A stretch of 64,000 bases of DNA from Maricaulis sp963975345 (GTDB lineage: Bacteria; Pseudomonadota; Alphaproteobacteria; Caulobacterales; Maricaulaceae). The notes beneath the pieces are model-generated. The model did not search any database, was not told the origin of the DNA, and saw only the letters and a program-made list of their open reading frames with translations. Positions 35,404 through 44,772 of this stretch are shown in pieces. The DNA lies in the NCBI RefSeq assembly GCF_963975345.1, contig NZ_CAXBGE010000014.1:1-64000 (forward strand), in the 5' to 3' direction. How positions within the stretch are numbered: position 1 is the stretch's first letter; each line of letters opens with the position of its first letter. Made by a program: the position numbers and the translations under genes.

Positions 35404-35472
35404 ATCGCTTCATGGACCGGCCCGGCCAGCCACACAAGCGGGCCGGCGTATAGACCGTATGCACGTTTGATG

Positions 35473-36702
35473 TCAGTGCGTTGCGAAGTGGGCATCAAGA
35501 AAGGCGAGGAAGTTTTCCCAATCGGCCGGCTGGACGCCGTGAAGGCCCGGGCGCATCGCGACAGCGAGATCGGCCGCCGGATCGAAATCGCCCAGACCGG
35601 CCTGGGTCAGACCGGCTGAGCCGTACAGGCGGTAGATCGAACTGGCACCCTCGGCCGCGCGGAAGCTCGATTGCGGATCAGACCATTGATCGCGCCAGGC
35701 GCCGCCGATCAGCAAGGGCCGCGGTGCCATCAGGGCGATCAGTTGATGCTGGTCAATCGGGATATCGGTGGGATGGCTGGCATAGGCGGCATAGGCCGGC
35801 ACAAACCAGTGCGGATAATCTTCGGTGATGGCTGAAACCGGCTCACCGACGCCGGTGCGGGTCAGGGCTGTACCGCCGGTGCCGGCCTGGTGGGCGATCA
35901 CCAGATCGATGCGTGGATCGAGCGCACCGGCGAGCAGCGCCGCCTTGCCATTGCGTGAATGGCCCCAGACCGCTGTGCGGGCATTGTCGAAGCGATCATC
36001 GCTGTCGAGCACGTCGACGGCGCGCGAATAGACCCAGGCCCATGCCCCGATGGCACCGCTGGGCTGGCCGGGCACCAGTGCCGCCAGCCGCTCGGCGGCG
36101 CCACTCGCATCATCCGGCACGAAATCGCCGGGATAGATCAGGGCGATGGCATAGCCGTGCGACAGGATTTCCGTGAGCGGCGGTTCCATGATGTAACGCC
36201 CGAAAATCGTCCGCGTCGGCAGGCCCTGGAGGCCGGTATCGCAGTCTGGAGCATAAGCCGTCGTGGGCGCGGCGATATCGAGCCGTCCGCCGAGCGCGGT
36301 GCGGTTGCCGCAGAACATTTGCAGGATAATCGTCGGGAAAGGGGCGCCGCCGTGATTGGGCAGGATCACCACCAGATGGGTCTCAGAGCCCGACAGGTCG
36401 AGCGTGTATTGCTCGATCCGGCCAAGCCCGTCGAACGCCTGCGCTTCGATGACATCATGCGACAGGATCCGAGCCGGCTCAGGGGCTGGCAGTGCGCCAT
36501 AAATGTGGTCGAGAAATTCCTGCTGCAGATCAGCCCGTCCAGCCTCCCAGCTGACCCGGTCGAAACCGGCCAGAGAGGGTGAGGCCGCCGCGGCATCCAG
36601 TTGCTCAGGGACTCTGGGCAGGGCCTTGTTGACACAGCCGGCCAGCAATAAGAGCGGCACCGCGATCAGCGGCACAATCAGAGTTCGGAATCGCATACGC
36701 AT
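35473..36702 (-). CDS. CE15-like esterase lipoprotein (glucuronoyl esterase type)
   Basis: The 409-residue product has a signal peptide with lipobox LLLAGC (C23), so it is likely a periplasmic or outer-membrane lipoprotein. It has the alpha/beta-hydrolase layout of carbohydrate esterase family 15: nucleophile elbow GHSRNGKAALLAGA (S249), downstream HQAGTGGTALTRTGVGEP, then PHWFVPAY, PIDQHQLIALMAPRPLLIGGA, DQWSDPQSSF and a candidate catalytic His in RPGLHGVQPADW. CE15 enzymes cleave lignin-glucuronoxylan esters or related uronate esters. The catalytic acid was not pinned down. No other polysaccharide genes are adjacent. Confidence 0.8.
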   Translation of the reverse strand: MRMRFRTLIVPLIAVPLLLLAGCVNKALPRVPEQLDAAAASPSLAGFDRVSWEAGRADLQQEFLDHIYGALPAPEPARILSHDVIEAQAFDGLGRIEQYTLDLSGSETHLVVILPNHGGAPFPTIILQMFCGNRTALGGRLDIAAPTTAYAPDCDTGLQGLPTRTIFGRYIMEPPLTEILSHGYAIALIYPGDFVPDDASGAAERLAALVPGQPSGAIGAWAWVYSRAVDVLDSDDRFDNARTAVWGHSRNGKAALLAGALDPRIDLVIAHQAGTGGTALTRTGVGEPVSAITEDYPHWFVPAYAAYASHPTDIPIDQHQLIALMAPRPLLIGGAWRDQWSDPQSSFRAAEGASSIYRLYGSAGLTQAGLGDFDPAADLAVAMRPGLHGVQPADWENFLAFLDAHFATH

Positions 36703-36773
36703 CCCCTCGACTGGCGCTCAGGCCAGCAGATCCCGCATGATCTGCGGATCAATATAATGTGAGAAAATCGGTT

Positions 36774-37061
36774 TCAGGAGCCGAGACCATCAACGGTCCA
36801 GCCTTCGGGACCACGGGTCGCAACCAGGATTTCAGGGCCGCCGCGCGAACGCCGTCCACGCACCTTGATCCACAGCCAGTAGACGCCAAAGGTGACCAGG
36901 CCGGCACCGGCAATGACGAGGAAGACAGCGGTCAGCATGACCGCGAGGAAGACCATCGCGCCAATGAAGGCCAGGGCGATGATCGCCGCCAGAACATCGC
37001 GTACGATCCGGCCTGCGCCGGTCGCGAAGAATGCGGACTGGGTGTGAGCTGTTTCGGTCAT
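36774..37061 (-). CDS. Hypothetical small membrane protein
   Basis: A 95-residue protein with two adjacent hydrophobic segments (about 20-42 LAAIIALAFIGAMVFLAVML and 44-64 VFLVIAGAGLVTFGVYWLW), then a basic loop (IKVRGRRSRGG) and a soluble tail. Family not recognised. It lies between the TerB/J-domain gene and the CE15-like gene, same strand, 55 bases after the former. Confidence 0.7.
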   Translation of the reverse strand: MTETAHTQSAFFATGAGRIVRDVLAAIIALAFIGAMVFLAVMLTAVFLVIAGAGLVTFGVYWLWIKVRGRRSRGGPEILVATRGPEGWTVDGLGS

Positions 37062-37116
37062 GATCCTCTATCCATCTCTGCCCCTCACCCCAATGTTGGC
37101 ATTTCAGACGCCAAGG

Positions 37117-37827
37117 TCAATTGGCAGTGCGGACATTTAGTCCACGCTCTTCAAGAATCTTGCCATAAGCCGAGTTGATTACTGCCATTTTTTCATTGGC
37201 GAAGCGCTGGGTTTCGAGCGGCGCACCGCGCGCCATCATCCGGTCCGGATGGTTTTGCGACGCGATTCGACGATAGGCGCGCTTGAGATCAGCGTCGGAG
37301 ATGTCGGCCTCTATGCCCAGAATGATATAGGGATCATTATCGGACGCGCCGAGATGGGCCGTGCTGATACGGCGAAACTCCAATGGCGAGAAGCCGAAGA
37401 TTTCCGCCACCCGGTCGAGATAGTCCAGCTCGTCAGACGTCACAGCGCCATCGGCCTTGGCTACATGAAACAGACCGTCGAGCACATCTTCCAGGATCGC
37501 GGGATTGGCACGGAAGCGCCGCGCCAGACGCCGGGCATAGCCGTCAAAGCCGAGCGTCGTCTGCATCGCCAGCTCGAAAGCCCGGTCCAGCGCCGCGCGT
37601 CCCTCGGGTGGCGGCCGGAAGACTTCATAGAAGGCCTTGATCTCGCTTCGGGTCACAACGCCGTCGGCCTTGGCCATTTTGGCACCGAGCCCGATCAGCG
37701 CCATCGCGAATTCGGCATCCCCGACCCGGCGCTCAGGCACGGACTCAAGCTGGCCGTCGCAACCATCGCAGTCGAGGAAACTGTCCCGCCCCTGCAGACG
37801 GTCCGCCAATTTGTGCCAAAAACGCAT
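37117..37827 (-). CDS. TerB-domain plus J-domain co-chaperone (DjlA-like)
   Basis: The 236-residue protein has two parts. Residues about 35-155 form a TerB-like helical domain with two acidic repeats (AKADGVVTRSEI and AKADGAVTSDEL). Residues about 163-232 form a J domain with the HPD tripeptide at 193-195 (ASQNHPDRMMARG), which stimulates DnaK ATPase. No transmembrane segment is seen, unlike E. coli DjlA. It matches the alphaproteobacterial DjiA/DjlA-like group often found near amidase genes, as here. Confidence 0.9.
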   Translation of the reverse strand: MRFWHKLADRLQGRDSFLDCDGCDGQLESVPERRVGDAEFAMALIGLGAKMAKADGVVTRSEIKAFYEVFRPPPEGRAALDRAFELAMQTTLGFDGYARRLARRFRANPAILEDVLDGLFHVAKADGAVTSDELDYLDRVAEIFGFSPLEFRRISTAHLGASDNDPYIILGIEADISDADLKRAYRRIASQNHPDRMMARGAPLETQRFANEKMAVINSAYGKILEERGLNVRTAN

Positions 37828-37994
37828 GCGTGAATTATCCCTCGCACCGTCATATAGGGAATGTGCCGTGTTCAGGCGATATCAGGACGGGCAGATTGCT
37901 GGTGTTTTGGCAGCTTATCCATTCGCGGCGATCCAGACCATGCTAAACCTCGCTCATAATGGCGTGAGCATGCGGTGATTTGACGGGAGTTATC

Positions 37995-40900
37995 ATGTCA
38001 GACTGGGAATTCTGGATCGACCGTGGCGGCACCTTCACCGATGTGATCGGCCGCGCCCCCGATGGCCAGCTCCACCCGCTCAAACTGCTCTCGGAAAGCC
38101 CCGACTATCCCGACGCCGCCAGCGAAGGCGTGCGCCGCCTCGCCGCTGGCGCTGCGGTCGGCTCGGTCAAGATGGGCACCACTGTCGCCACCAATGCCCT
38201 GCTGGAACGCAAGGGCGCCAAGACGCTGTTTCTGGTCACGCGCGGCTTTGCCGATCTGCTGATCATTGGCGACCAGACCCGCCCGGACATCTTCGCCCTC
38301 GACATCCAGCGCCCGGCCCCGCTGCACGCCCGTGTCGTCGAGATCGATGAACGCATCGATGCCACCGGCACCGTGCTGACCCCGCTCGACGACGCCCCCG
38401 TGCGCGAGGCGCTCGCCGCCGCCAAGCAGGACGGCTTCACCTCGGTCGCGATCACGCTGATGCATGCCTATGGCAATGACGCCCACGAGATCGCGCTGGA
38501 AAGCCTCGCCCGCGAGGCCGGGTTCAAGACCGTGATCCGCTCGAGCATTGCCAGCCCGCTGGTCAAGATCGTGCCACGCGCTTCAACCACGGTGCTTGAT
38601 GCTTACCTCACCCCGGTGCTGCGCGATTATGTCGACCGCGTTGATGCCGGGCTGGAGGGCACGCCGCTCTATTTCATGCAGTCCTCGGGCGGGCTGGCGC
38701 CTGCGGCCGGATTTCACGCCCGCGACGCGGTTCTGTCCGGGCCGGCCGGCGGTGTCGTCGGCATGGCCAAGACAGCGCTGGCGGCCGGTCATCCCAAAGT
38801 GATCGGCTTCGACATGGGCGGCACCTCGACCGATGTCTCGCGCTTTGATGGCGAGACCTTCGAGCGAGTCCAGGAAACCCTGGTCGCCGGACACCGCCTG
38901 CGCGCGCCGATGATGGCCGTCCACACGGTCGCCGCCGGCGGCGGCTCCCTGCTCACCTTCGACGGCGAACGCGCCCGCGTCGGCCCCGAGAGCGCCAGCG
39001 CCATGCCCGGCCCGGCCGGCTATGGCCGCGGCGGACCGGCGGCCGTCACCGATGCCAATATCGTGCTCGGCCGGGTGCAGGCCGAGTGGTTCCCGCTCGT
39101 CTTCGGCACCGACGGTGCCTCGCCGCTCGATGTCGCCGCCAGCCGCGCCGCGCTGCAGACACTGGCCGATGCGATGCAGCTCGACAGCCCGGAAGCCGCC
39201 GCCGAGGGCTTCCTCGCCGTCGCCGTCGAGAGCATGGCCCAGGCGATCAAGCAGATCTCCATCGGCCAGGGCGTCAACCCGTCGGCCTATGCGCTGGCCG
39301 CCTTTGGCGGTGCCGGGGCGCAACACGCCTGCAAGGTCGCCGATGCGCTCGGCATGACCTCTGTCCTGATCCACCCCTATGCCGGATTGCTCTCGGCGCT
39401 GGGCATCGGCCTCGCCGAAATCCGCCAGACCAAGCTGGCCGCTGTCGAGCAGGACTTCAAAACCGGGCTGGAAACCGCCCACGCCCTCGCCGCCGATCTC
39501 GCCGCAGACGTCATCGCCCGCCTTACCGCCGAAGGATTCGCCAGCGATCAGGTCCGCACCCGCACCGAATGGCGCTTGCGCGTGCAGGGCTCCGACACCA
39601 GCCTGCCCGTCGCCGTCGACGAGCCCGAGGCGATGGAGGCCAATTTCGCCGCCGCCCATAAACGCCTGTTCGGCTTTGCGCCCGATGCCGCTCTGGTGAT
39701 TGAATCCGTGATGGTCGAGGCCGAGGCTGACCCGCCCGGCGCGGGGGGCTGGTCCATCGCGATGAGCGAGGAGACGGCAGCGCCGCAAGCCATCGCCTCC
39801 GTGAAAGTCTTCGATCGCGGTGCCTGGCGCGAGACGCCGCTCTACCGGCTCGACCAGTTTGGTGCTGGCGCTGAAGCAATGGGCCCGGCCCTGGTGATGG
39901 ATCCCAATTCCACAATTGTCATCGATGCCGGCTGGTCCGCGACCCGCCTGCCCGATGGCACGCTGAAACTGACCCGCACCGAAGCCCTCGCCGCCGAGAC
40001 CGCCGACACCGCCCTCGACCCGATCCGGCTGGAACTCTTCAACAAGCGCTTCATGAGCGTCGCCGAGCAAATGGGCCTGGCGCTCGAACGCACCGCCCAC
40101 TCGGTCAATATCAAGGAGAGGCTGGATTTCTCCTGCGCCGTGTTTGACGCGGATGGCGGGCTCGTTGCCAACGCCCCGCACATGCCGGTCCATCTCGGCT
40201 CGATGTCGGCCAGCGTCCGCGCCGCCGCCGACGCGCATCCCGATCTCAAGGCCGGCGATGCCGTCGCCGTCAACGCGCCCTATGATGGCGGCACCCATCT
40301 GCCCGACATCACGCTGGTCACCCCCGTCCATGACGAGGCCACCGGCGAGCGCATCTTCTACGTCGCCTCGCGCGGTCACCATGCCGATGTCGGCGGTATC
40401 GCGCCGGGCTCCATGCCGCCCTTCTCGACCTCGATCGAGCAAGAGGGCGTGCAATTTCGCAATATCAAGATCATGTCCGGCGGCAAATTCCTCGAAGCCG
40501 AGACCCGCGCCGTGCTCGCCTCCAAGCCCTGGCCGGCCCGCAATCCGGACCAGAATATCGCCGACCTCAAAGCCCAGCTCGCCGCCTGCGCCAAGGGCGC
40601 CGACGAGCTGCGCCGGCTGGTCGATGATAACGGGCTCGATGTCGTCAAAGCCTATATGGGCCATGTCCAGGACAATGCCGAACGCGCCGTGCGCCGCGTG
40701 ATCGATGCGCTGAGCGATGGCGAGCACAGCGTCAAGCTCGATGACGGGGCCGAGATCCGCGTCGCGATCCGGGTCAACCGGGCGCAGCGTTCCGCCGTGG
40801 TCGACTTCACCGGCACATCGCCCCAGCGCCCGAGCAATTTCAACGCGCCCTCATCGGTGGCGCGGGCGGCCGTCCTCTATGTCTTCCGCTGCCTGGTCGG

Positions 40901-41555
40901 CGATGCCATCCCGCTCAATGAGGGCTGTCTGAAACCGCTCGAACTGATCATCCCGGAAGGCAGCCTGCTCAACCCGAAACCGCCCGCCGCGGTGGTCGCC
41001 GGCAATGTCGAGACCAGCCAGCTGATCGTCGACGCGCTATTCGGCGCCACTGGCCGTCTCGCGGCCAGCCAAGGCTCGATGAACAACCTCACCTTCGGCA
41101 ATGACCGCCACCAGTATTACGAGACGATTTGCGGCGGGGCCGGTGCCGGCATCGGTCATGACGGCCATGGCTTTGCCGGCCTCTCCGCCGTGCACACCCA
41201 CATGACCAATTCGCGCATGACCGACCCGGAAGTGCTCGAACGGCGCTTCCCGGTCCAGCTCCTGTGCCACACCATCCGGCCCCACTCCGGCGGCACCGGC
41301 AAATTCCCCGGTGGCGATGGCTCGATCCGGCGCCTACGCTTCCTGGAAGCGATGGAGGTCGCGCTGCTCTCCTCACGGCGCAAGGAAGCGCCCTTCGGTC
41401 TGGATGGCGGCGGCGAGGCCGCACGCGGCGAGCAGAGCGTCACCCGCGCGGGCGGGGAAGCGGAAGCCTTGCCTGGTCTGTTCCGGATTGATGTCGAGCC
41501 GGGGGATAGTGTTGAGGTCAAGACGCCGGGTGGCGGGGGGTATGGGAAGGGCTAA
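37995..41555 (+). CDS. Hydantoinase A/B fusion (5-oxoprolinase family)
   Basis: The 1186-residue protein joins HyuA (about 1-690) and HyuB (about 700-1186) in one chain, as in ATP-dependent 5-oxoprolinases, which open 5-oxo-L-proline to glutamate. HyuA opens with FWIDRGGTFTDVIGR, an actin-fold phosphate loop, followed by GFDMGGTSTDVSRFDG near 280. HyuB shows PHMPVHLGSMSASVR, APYDGGTHLPDITLVTPV and a glycine-rich end. ATG 37995 is used because gggag lies 5 bases upstream; a TTG at 37980 would add five residues. It is divergent from the J-domain gene and stands alone. Substrate could be another hydantoin-like ring. Confidence 0.93.
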   Translation: MSDWEFWIDRGGTFTDVIGRAPDGQLHPLKLLSESPDYPDAASEGVRRLAAGAAVGSVKMGTTVATNALLERKGAKTLFLVTRGFADLLIIGDQTRPDIFALDIQRPAPLHARVVEIDERIDATGTVLTPLDDAPVREALAAAKQDGFTSVAITLMHAYGNDAHEIALESLAREAGFKTVIRSSIASPLVKIVPRASTTVLDAYLTPVLRDYVDRVDAGLEGTPLYFMQSSGGLAPAAGFHARDAVLSGPAGGVVGMAKTALAAGHPKVIGFDMGGTSTDVSRFDGETFERVQETLVAGHRLRAPMMAVHTVAAGGGSLLTFDGERARVGPESASAMPGPAGYGRGGPAAVTDANIVLGRVQAEWFPLVFGTDGASPLDVAASRAALQTLADAMQLDSPEAAAEGFLAVAVESMAQAIKQISIGQGVNPSAYALAAFGGAGAQHACKVADALGMTSVLIHPYAGLLSALGIGLAEIRQTKLAAVEQDFKTGLETAHALAADLAADVIARLTAEGFASDQVRTRTEWRLRVQGSDTSLPVAVDEPEAMEANFAAAHKRLFGFAPDAALVIESVMVEAEADPPGAGGWSIAMSEETAAPQAIASVKVFDRGAWRETPLYRLDQFGAGAEAMGPALVMDPNSTIVIDAGWSATRLPDGTLKLTRTEALAAETADTALDPIRLELFNKRFMSVAEQMGLALERTAHSVNIKERLDFSCAVFDADGGLVANAPHMPVHLGSMSASVRAAADAHPDLKAGDAVAVNAPYDGGTHLPDITLVTPVHDEATGERIFYVASRGHHADVGGIAPGSMPPFSTSIEQEGVQFRNIKIMSGGKFLEAETRAVLASKPWPARNPDQNIADLKAQLAACAKGADELRRLVDDNGLDVVKAYMGHVQDNAERAVRRVIDALSDGEHSVKLDDGAEIRVAIRVNRAQRSAVVDFTGTSPQRPSNFNAPSSVARAAVLYVFRCLVGDAIPLNEGCLKPLELIIPEGSLLNPKPPAAVVAGNVETSQLIVDALFGATGRLAASQGSMNNLTFGNDRHQYYETICGGAGAGIGHDGHGFAGLSAVHTHMTNSRMTDPEVLERRFPVQLLCHTIRPHSGGTGKFPGGDGSIRRLRFLEAMEVALLSSRRKEAPFGLDGGGEAARGEQSVTRAGGEAEALPGLFRIDVEPGDSVEVKTPGGGGYGKG

Positions 41556-41736
41556 AATAAATTTGAATAGATAAAGCTGGCACATTCACCAATTGACGAG
41601 CCGCAGGCCTTGTCATCCCGCCCACAAACAACTTGTGCGGGATTTGTTCACAGATAAATTGGTGATTGTCCCTGCTTTTTGGAGAACAATTCTCCGTGGG
41701 CCGACATCTGACGTTTGCCAAACAGACGGGGATTAA

Positions 41737-42474
41737 ATGTTGAAACTGCTACTTGTGCTCCCTTTGGTCGTGTTGTTGATGTGTTGCAAATCAGAACACG
41801 ACTTCGTGGAATTTGACGTTGTCAATACTTCGTTGATTCGAGCGCTCGATTCAGGCGATCTGTCTGAAGCTGATCGCGCGATCGATGCTGGAGCCGACCT
41901 TAATTATGCAGGAAACGACGGAATAACACCTGCAATCTGGTATTTAAGGCTGAATCACGGGGCTTCGGTCGAGGTTCTGGAGTATGCGCTTGCGAACGGT
42001 GCCAACCCCAATCTGCAATCCGATGCTGGCTATTCATTGATGTATTTTGCGGCGGAAAGGGCGGATCCTGAACTTCTGGCCGTCCTCATTGAAGCTGGGG
42101 GTGATGTGAATTTGCCCAATCCGAGCAATCATCTCGACAGCTTCCCGATTTTTAACGTCCTGGGGTCGAGCAACCTGAACAAGCTCCCGGCACTTACTTT
42201 CATGATTGAGCAAGGGGCCAACTTGCGCGCGCGCAGCGGTGGAGGGCGCACCCCTCTCATGCGAGCAATCGCCTTCGGCCAGTATGATCTGGCACTCGAG
42301 ATTGTTCGGGCCGAACCACTAAGCCGGTGCGACGTGAGAATTTCGGAGAATGGAACGTCGACAGTTGACGGCTTGATCAACGCTCGCGCGATTTCACCAT
42401 TGTCTCGGCAGATCCCATTTCGAGCGCGGGTCTTGGAGCTTATTGCAGAGGTCGAATGTCCCAAGGCGGGTTGA
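41737..42474 (+). CDS. Ankyrin-repeat lipoprotein
   Basis: The 245-residue protein begins MLKLLLVLPLVVLLMCCKSE, a signal peptide with lipobox (LLMCC), so it is probably lipid-anchored in the periplasm. Ankyrin repeats follow: LIRALDSGDLSEADRAIDAGADLNYA, LEYALANGANPNLQSDAGYS, LLAVLIEAGGDVNLPN, LTFMIEQGANLRARSGGGRTPLM. Such repeats mediate protein contacts; the partner is unknown. Its codon use is noticeably less GC-biased than the neighbouring genes (for example att, tca, gga), suggesting later acquisition. Confidence 0.85.
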   Translation: MLKLLLVLPLVVLLMCCKSEHDFVEFDVVNTSLIRALDSGDLSEADRAIDAGADLNYAGNDGITPAIWYLRLNHGASVEVLEYALANGANPNLQSDAGYSLMYFAAERADPELLAVLIEAGGDVNLPNPSNHLDSFPIFNVLGSSNLNKLPALTFMIEQGANLRARSGGGRTPLMRAIAFGQYDLALEIVRAEPLSRCDVRISENGTSTVDGLINARAISPLSRQIPFRARVLELIAEVECPKAG

Positions 42475-42607
42475 GACCTAGAAACAAATGGTGCCAAGCA
42501 CCCATTTCCTCCAGCCAAGCATCCATAGGATTGATCGAACTTCCAACCCCGCCCCCAGCCCGCGCCGGCCAAAGCCCTCCCCGAAATCCTTGCCAGGCAG
42601 AGCGCCA

Positions 42608-42679
42608 GACTGGACTTGTCTCGTCAAGGGTCATGACCGCGCAGCGGCGCTTCGCGCCCTTGACGAGACAAGTCCAGTC
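42608..42679. repeat. Perfect 23-bp inverted repeat (large hairpin) inside repeat copy 2
   Basis: Arms at 42608-42630 (starts gactggacttgtctcgtc) and 42657-42679 are perfect inverted repeats of 23 bases around a 26-base loop that itself contains gcgc...gcgc pairs. The segment 42614-42698 is absent from the otherwise matching copy at 33681-33700, so it looks like an insertion, or a loss from copy 1. Confidence 0.85.
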
Positions 42680-42845
42680 CGGCCGGATCCCGGCATGGTT
42701 TTCAGGGCGGGGTCTGGCCGCTCGGGCCATTTTTTTTGAATAAAATCAAAAAACTATTTCCCTGGCATTCGCTCCTCCGGGGTAAGGTGATGTGCGGTTT
42801 GGGGTGTGTATCCGCGCCTTTTCCATCACCAAACGCACAAACAAG

Positions 42846-42961
42846 CGTCATTCCAGCGCAGGCTGGAACCCAGATTCACACGCCATCGTGAATCCCATAA
42901 GCGCCAACCCATCAGAGCCTTACGCTCTATGAGCTGGGTTCCAGCCTGCGCTGGAATGACG
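42846..42961. repeat. Palindrome-ended repeat, family B copy 2 (116 bp)
   Basis: It opens cgtcattccagcgcaggctg and closes with the exact reverse complement; the 28-base termini are perfect inverted repeats. Same length and orientation as the copy at 33851-33966. Confidence 0.9.
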
Positions 42962-43234
42962 CTTTGTGGTGGTTTGTCGGGGAACTTATCTCCCTCCACA
43001 AAAAATGTTGGCCGGCACCTACAGGGTCGATTGAGGTTCCACCCCCGGGCCCCGCGCTTATCCGCCCCCCGCCCGGCCGGGCTATACTCCTCCCAACACC
43101 GCTCTTTGACATCGTTGGCCCGAACAGAAACCCCGCCGGACGGGGTCCGCTCATCCGGCATCAGGGCGCGGCCCGCTTCGCCATAGTCATTGTAGTAGTA
43201 GCAGCCCGCTCCAAACCGATTCCAATTTTGGCAA

Positions 43235-44659
43235 TCAGGACGCGGTGTCCGCCGCCGGCTTCGATGCCACCGCCTTTTTCCGCCGCACCGTCTTGCGGGC
43301 GATCGGGCGGACATGGTCTTCGATATATTCCACGATCATGCCGGCGACATCCTTGCCCGATGTGCGCTCAACGCCCTCCAGGCCGGGCGAGGAATTGACC
43401 TCCAGGATTTTCGGCCCCACCGAGGATCGCAGCAAATCCACACCGGCGACCGCGAGGCCGAGCGCCTTGGCGGCCCGCAGCGCGGAGAGGCGTTCGTCCT
43501 TGCTCACCTTGGCCTTGGTCGCCGAACCGCCGCGATGCAAATTGGAGCGAAACTCGCCCGGCGCGCCCTGACGCATCATCGTCGCGACCACCTTGCCGCC
43601 GACGATGAAGCAACGGATATCGGCGCCATCGGCTTCCTTGACGAATTCCTGGACGATGAAATTGGCCTCGAGGCCGCGAAAGGCATCGATCACCGATTCC
43701 GCCGCCTTCTTGGTCTCGGCCAACACGACGCCGCGCCCTTGCGTGCTCTGCAACAGCTTGACCACCAGCGGGGCGCCGCCGACATGGTCGATCAGGTTCT
43801 GGGTGTCCTTGGGCGAATGGGCAAAGGCCGTCACCGGCATCGCAATGCCCTCACGCGCCAGCACCTGGTGCGCATACAGCTTGTCGCGCGAGGCCCCGAT
43901 CGCTTCGGGCGCATTGAGGCAATAGGCCCCCATCATGTTGAACTGGCGCAGCACCGCCATGCCATAACCGGTCATGCTGGCCCCGATGCGCGGAATGATC
44001 GCGTCATAGGCCGGCAGCGGCTTGCCATCATAATACACCCGCGGATCAGCGGCATCGAGCGCCAGGGTGCAGCGCGCCGTATTGATCATCTCGACGACAT
44101 GGCCGCGCGTCTCGGCGGCATCCTTCAGCCGCTGCGAGGAATAATTATTCGGCTCGCGCGTCAGGATCGCGACGCGCAAGGGCCGCTTGACGGGGCGGCG
44201 GCGCGGAAAATCCTTGTAGAGCTCGTAGGATAGCGACCCTTGGGCGCAGGACTGGCCCGGATTGACCACCATATCCTCGCCAATCGCCTGACGCCCGAGC
44301 AGCATGCGATAGGTCATGGATTCGCGATTGGTCAGGGTGAGCTCAACCGGCCAGGTCCGGTCACCAATCTTCATCGGCGTCTCGATCACCCAGCGCAATT
44401 CACGCTCGCCATTCGACGACGTCACCTCACGCCGGTCGACCGCAGAAGCGGAACAGACGACCTCGATCTCCGGCTTGTCGGGCACCGGGTGCATGATGAA
44501 ACGCACCTGCGGCTTGTCGAGCGGCCCGAAGGGCTCAACCGAGACCGCATGCAAAGCCGATGTCCGCGCCCCGGTATCCACCTTGGCCCGCACCGCCGGC
44601 AGCCCCAGCTTGGGAAACGCCGCCCATTCTTCCCAACCGAGCTGGAATGTCTTGTCCAT
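43235..44659 (-). CDS. Retropepsin-like (RimB/LysX) plus RimK-type ATP-grasp ligase fusion
   Basis: The 474-residue protein starts at ATG 44659 (MDKTFQLGWEEW; gagag upstream). Residues about 5-145 form the RimB/'ATP-dependent zinc protease' domain (PF05618), a retropepsin-like fold with KVDTGARTSALHA (D28) and the second half MTYRMLLGRQAI. Residues about 165-450 form a RimK-like ATP-grasp ligase: LNAPEAIGASRDKLYAHQVLA, PLVVKLLQSTQGRGVVLAE, FIVQEFVKEADGADIRCFIV, ILEVNSSPGLEGVE. RimK adds glutamates to ribosomal protein S6; members may have other targets. A lysine-rich tail follows. Stand-alone gene. Confidence 0.9.
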   Translation of the reverse strand: MDKTFQLGWEEWAAFPKLGLPAVRAKVDTGARTSALHAVSVEPFGPLDKPQVRFIMHPVPDKPEIEVVCSASAVDRREVTSSNGERELRWVIETPMKIGDRTWPVELTLTNRESMTYRMLLGRQAIGEDMVVNPGQSCAQGSLSYELYKDFPRRRPVKRPLRVAILTREPNNYSSQRLKDAAETRGHVVEMINTARCTLALDAADPRVYYDGKPLPAYDAIIPRIGASMTGYGMAVLRQFNMMGAYCLNAPEAIGASRDKLYAHQVLAREGIAMPVTAFAHSPKDTQNLIDHVGGAPLVVKLLQSTQGRGVVLAETKKAAESVIDAFRGLEANFIVQEFVKEADGADIRCFIVGGKVVATMMRQGAPGEFRSNLHRGGSATKAKVSKDERLSALRAAKALGLAVAGVDLLRSSVGPKILEVNSSPGLEGVERTSGKDVAGMIVEYIEDHVRPIARKTVRRKKAVASKPAADTAS

Positions 44660-44772
44660 TGGTCTCTCAATGATATCCGCGAAATGCCCGGTCGTCTTAG
44701 CAGAATGGCGGAGGGAGCCAAGCGCCAACGGGACATGCTTCTGCCCGAACGGGCAGGTGCGTGTTCCGTGTG

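Larger units (their letters stand above)
42475..43234. other. Gene-free stretch holding dispersed repeat copy 2
   Basis: About 760 bases with no convincing gene. From 42585 to 42961 it is homologous to 33661-33966, with an extra 85 bases at 42614-42698. A weak hairpin lies just after the ankyrin gene (42486-42507, aaatggtgcc / gcacccattt). A minus-strand frame at 42440-42730 reads through the repeat but its near relative in copy 1 is disrupted, so it is not called. Confidence 0.7.

Noticed and set aside
38583..40727. 714-residue minus-strand frame within the hydantoinase gene
   Set aside because: Mirror of the high-GC coding strand; composition is glycine/alanine-rich with no domain, while the plus strand has clear HyuA/HyuB motifs.
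42440..42730. Minus-strand frame through the second dispersed repeat
   Set aside because: The homologous first copy breaks the frame and half of the frame is the palindromic insert; best read as repeat DNA.
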